From: Palsa-459 sp035937595
GTDB lineage: Bacteria > Actinomycetota > Acidimicrobiia > Acidimicrobiales > RAAP-2
Direction of reading: 5' to 3'
Length of the DNA stretch: 24,845 bases
Assembly: GCA_035937595.1 (NCBI GenBank)
Contig: DASZHS010000065.1
Coordinates: 1-24,845, forward strand
Below, piece by piece: positions 23,601 to 24,845 of the stretch (the stretch's first letter is position 1; each line of letters begins with the position of its first letter). Position numbers and translations under genes: made by a program. Under the pieces are notes generated by a model, which was not told the origin of the DNA, ran no database searches, and saw only the letters and a list, made by a program, of their open reading frames with translations.

Positions 23601-23708
23601 ATCACCGAGCTGCCGGTGTTCGGGCGCTTCCTCGCGAACGACCCTGCGAACCGCCCCGGCACGGTCGTCCCCGAGTCGCTGCTGCCGAGCGACGTCACCT
23701 CGCCGTGA
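20694..23708 (+). CDS. Aminoacyl-phosphatidylglycerol synthase (MprF/DUF2156 type) fused to a degenerate phosphoesterase
   Basis: The 1004-residue protein has several parts. Residues 17-165 read like the first half of a calcineurin-type phosphoesterase, with VVSDLLL (23-29), VLVIAGNLV (57-64) and LVLPGWRD (102-109) where active enzymes have SDxHL, GD and GNHD. Two helices follow (about 193-215 and 241-263). Residues 290-375 look like the second half, with VVGGSPRG (309-316) where GHTH is expected. Further helices lie at about 431-452, 467-488, 498-515, 521-536, 552-571, 578-600 and 608-630. The DUF2156/LPG-synthase C domain begins near 655 (TLDYFALRDDKQWFF) and runs to about 960. That domain transfers an amino acid, often lysine, from aminoacyl-tRNA to phosphatidylglycerol, lowering membrane charge. 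The synthase assignment is firm; the amino acid and the role of the front part are unknown. Confidence 0.8.
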   Translation: MELRERIPSSAVVGIPRGARALVVSDLLLPAQITDASASTSAALATELEAWQGPGVLVIAGNLVVPSATTDVARLVQTALDAHDRLRDAISSFCAGEGRRGLVLPGWRDAELAEVPARQRLATIGLEVVPSVELDLLTASGLRRVVVETARPDFVPAHPSTSEWMVGEEQLEDPAAAPRFLSSRLRYRGLRRLLWIAPLVALLAVVATRIGIVVTGLDRLTMHTKAAHHAVQRAALLSWTDRLVITLGVIVLAEVVAAVMATVKSSRRYPRAIRDRPRSPYPLEALRTEAGPVLDRARDLLEHGADGYVVGGSPRGALGAMASGFLAAPGATSEVVRELPGRFGLPPVFLARRTAGFLEVEAGSDARVRLVVGDDALPGATLLERVASRERRCRDVGRLHVSLVASWPHGQSWPIEADELDHQRRLRLVRRVAATTIVLAGLADVAVAVAPPLRTRLHAVLGVLPIGVSQTAAALLALTGVALIMLARGVRRGQHRSWVAAVLVLAVSVVGHVGRNAGVPGTLVSAGLLAFLVLRRGDFRAQSDRGSLSGAAPYLGVACVAAVGGAVIGIEASNLRAGVLPSLWLVMLACVERLAGLSTVALPDRVDDFVYPAMLAVGLSVAVTTLYLATRPVVDRRLSERHTSAERRAAELRARDLVRRHGLGTLDYFALRDDKQWFFHRDTLVAYAVYGGVCLVSPDPIGPIEEREEAWCAFRAFAEQRGWTVGLIGAGESWLPLYATAGMRYLYLGDEAVVDVQRFSLAGGKMKGLRQACTRLERHGYTVEFLDPATIDPARVPGIVAMMELNRRGDDERGFSMCLGRLFDPKDQGLLLALVSTPAGEPAAMCQFVPSPAVRGFSLDLMRRDPGDHPNGLLDFVLCSTIEHLAARGAKGLSLNFAAFRSILDGERGEGVTTRAERWAIKRLSGIMPIETLWRFNAKYDPEWLPRYLVYPAAESFLPVVMATLRAESITELPVFGRFLANDPANRPGTVVPESLLPSDVTSP

Positions 23709-23739
23709 GACGCGTCGTGCGCGGCGCGCGGCACGCGTC
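23709..23739 (+). terminator. Inverted repeat immediately after the lipid-synthase gene (candidate terminator)
   Basis: GACGCGT (23709-23715) and ACGCGTC (23733-23739) are perfect 7-base complements around a GC-rich 17-base interior that can fold further. The repeat starts at the base after the TGA. No T-run follows. Confidence 0.4.
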
Positions 23740-23769
23740 CCCATACCCGAGGCGTGACGAGCCCAGCAC

Positions 23770-23775
23770 TACCAT
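23770..23775 (+). promoter_or_regulatory. -10 candidate for the C-terminal partial gene
   Basis: TACCAT lies nine bases before the ATG at 23785, giving an almost leaderless transcript. GAGG (23780-23783) is too close to the ATG to act as a normal Shine-Dalgarno. Confidence 0.4.
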
Positions 23776-23784
23776 CGCCGAGGT

Positions 23785-24845
23785 ATGGAGTGGCCCGTCC
23801 CGGCGCCCGTCGAGGGCCACGGGGAACCGGCGCAGGGGCTCGACCACGACGACCCCGTCGTGGTCACCCCGGACTTCGCCGCGCAGGCCGACGAGCGCTT
23901 CGAGGCGGTCTGCGGCGAGCTCGGGATCCTGCCCGCACGGCGGGTCGAGCCCGTCGCGGCGCGCGTCTTGCCCTTCGGCCACGAGCAGGTCGCGATGGTC
24001 CAGCGCCTCGACGCCGCGGCGCCGCTCGTGGCCCCAGGGGCGGTCGGCGTGACGCCCGGCCGCAACGCCCTGGCCGCCGCGCTGCCGAGCGCGGTCGCTG
24101 AGGGCAAGGTCCGCGCCGCGGTCGTGTTCGGCGACGGCGACGCGCCGGTGCGCTGGGGGCGCGCCGACGACGAGGCCCGCCTCGCCGCCCTCTTCGCCGT
24201 CGTCCCGCACCTGGGGACGTTCACGGCGACGACCGGGTCCGACACCTACCGGGTGCTGCGGCTCCCGGGGATAGGGGTCGCCCTCGTCTCGGAGGGCGCG
24301 AGCGCGGCGACCTGGGTCGAGGGGTGGTTCGCCGCCCTGCTGCACGCCACCCAGTTCGCCCTCCGCACGACCCCGCCCTCGACGGACCTCGTCGCGAGCC
24401 CGACCGCCGACCGCACGGACGCCGCCGACGCCGGCGAGACGTCGGCCAGGGTCCTCGAGCAGCTCGAGGACGAGTGCCGGCGCATCCTCACCGCGGCGCA
24501 GGACCAGGCGCGCGAGATCCGCGTGGCCGCGGAGCGCGACGCCGCGCGCGCCAAGGAGCGGTCCCAGGAGAAACGATCCCAAGAGGAGCGGTCGCACGAG
24601 GGGCGACGACGCGTGGTCGGGCGCGAGCGCGGCGCGGACCGCACCACCCGGGGCGAGGACCCCGATGACCGCCGACACCTGAGCGACGTCCGGCGCGAGA
24701 TCGACGAGCTGCTCGGTGACGCCGAGCGCGCCCGCGCCGCACTGCTCGCCGACGCGCAGCGAGAGGCGGACGCGGCGCGCCGCCAGGCTGAGCTGGCGTG
24801 CGCGGCGCTCGTGGCCGAGACGCGCACCCAGTGCGAGGCGCTCCT
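23785..24845 (+). CDS. Unrecognised protein with N-terminal globular part and charged helical C-terminal region (partial, runs off the window)
   Basis: The frame is open for 353 codons from the ATG to the window edge without a stop. The ATG is the first start after an in-frame TGA at 23755-23757. Residues 1-190 look globular, ending with GFGDG-like and WVEGWFAALLHATQFAL stretches; residues 24-52 are VVVTPDFAAQADERFEAVCGEL and neighbours. A Thr/Asp-rich linker (about 195-215) leads to a highly charged, Ala/Glu/Arg-rich stretch predicted by eye to be coiled coil, broken by a basic segment with three five-residue repeats (ERSQE, KRSQE, ERSHE). The tail resembles DivIVA-like or ATP-synthase-b-like helices only in composition. 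There is no signal peptide or membrane helix. I do not recognise the N-terminal part. Third-position GC bias and absence of stops support real coding. Confidence 0.75.
   Translation, partial: MEWPVPAPVEGHGEPAQGLDHDDPVVVTPDFAAQADERFEAVCGELGILPARRVEPVAARVLPFGHEQVAMVQRLDAAAPLVAPGAVGVTPGRNALAAALPSAVAEGKVRAAVVFGDGDAPVRWGRADDEARLAALFAVVPHLGTFTATTGSDTYRVLRLPGIGVALVSEGASAATWVEGWFAALLHATQFALRTTPPSTDLVASPTADRTDAADAGETSARVLEQLEDECRRILTAAQDQAREIRVAAERDAARAKERSQEKRSQEERSHEGRRRVVGRERGADRTTRGEDPDDRRHLSDVRREIDELLGDAERARAALLADAQREADAARRQAELACAALVAETRTQCEAL
24556..24600 (+). repeat. Three 15-base tandem repeats inside the C-terminal partial gene
   Basis: Units at 24556-24570, 24571-24585 and 24586-24600 encode ERSQE, KRSQE and ERSHE. 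The unit length keeps the frame. The middle copy uses AAA, CGA and CAA, codons that are rare elsewhere in the window. Confidence 0.7.

Noticed and set aside
21240..23744. An 834-codon minus-strand frame opposite the lipid-synthase fusion
   Set aside because: The composition is that of reversed coding sequence, and the plus strand has clear membrane helices and a DUF2156 domain.
1..24845. tRNA or rRNA genes, CRISPR arrays, insertion sequences, phage or defence genes
   Set aside because: Reading the gaps showed no tRNA-like cloverleaf, spaced direct-repeat array, transposase, integrase or inverted-repeat ends. Nearly all bases are in housekeeping-type genes of uniform composition.

Overview
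The window is high-GC DNA with GTG starts dominating, short gaps, many 1- or 4-base stop/start overlaps, and apparently leaderless genes (TAnnnT-like -10 boxes about 6 bases before a GTG). Together with actinobacterial respiratory genes (qcrCAB with a diheme QcrC, a three-helix Rieske protein, CtaF) and the coproporphyrin-type heme genes hemE-cpfC-cgoX, this points to an actinomycetote, probably of the Acidimicrobiia type. The phylum is well supported; the class is inference.

Layout. 1-1844 (+): the end of a CopD-like membrane protein, tatA, and a metallo-beta-lactamase-fold hydrolase of alkylsulfatase type. 1883-4913 (+): ctaC-ctaD-ctaF, subunits II, I and IV of an aa3 oxidase, joined by overlapping stop/start codons. 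4929-5714 (-): an alpha/beta hydrolase. 5808-8324: two related GT87-type membrane glycosyltransferases, tail to tail, with an 18-bp tandem repeat between them. 8321-10227 (-): a PLP-dependent trans-sulfuration enzyme with its own clear promoter, and a LysE/RhtB exporter. 10268-16668 (-): a HelD-type helicase followed by ctaE-qcrC-qcrA-qcrB. 16764-20139 (+): hemE-cpfC-cgoX. 20130-20621 (-): a HAD/PNKP-type phosphatase. 20694-23708 (+): a 1004-residue fusion of a degenerate phosphoesterase, membrane helices and an aminoacyl-phosphatidylglycerol synthase domain. 23785 to the end (+): an unrecognised protein with a charged, probably coiled-coil tail, cut by the window edge.

How it fits together. 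Most of the window serves aerobic respiration: a menaquinol:cytochrome c reductase (QcrABC) and an aa3 oxidase (CtaC, D, E, F), which in actinobacteria form a supercomplex, with three heme-biosynthesis steps close by. TatA may also belong functionally, because the Rieske protein carries an internal twin-arginine motif. The heme A synthesis genes (ctaA, ctaB) and coproheme decarboxylase (chdC) are not in the window.

I see no rRNA, tRNA, CRISPR array, insertion sequence, prophage or defence cassette. The region looks like core chromosome. The least ordinary items are the phosphoesterase/lipid-synthase fusion, the C-terminal partial gene, the leaderless-start pattern, the inverted glycosyltransferase pair and the helicase heading the ctaE-qcrCAB block. 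No intergenic stretch exceeds 300 bases.
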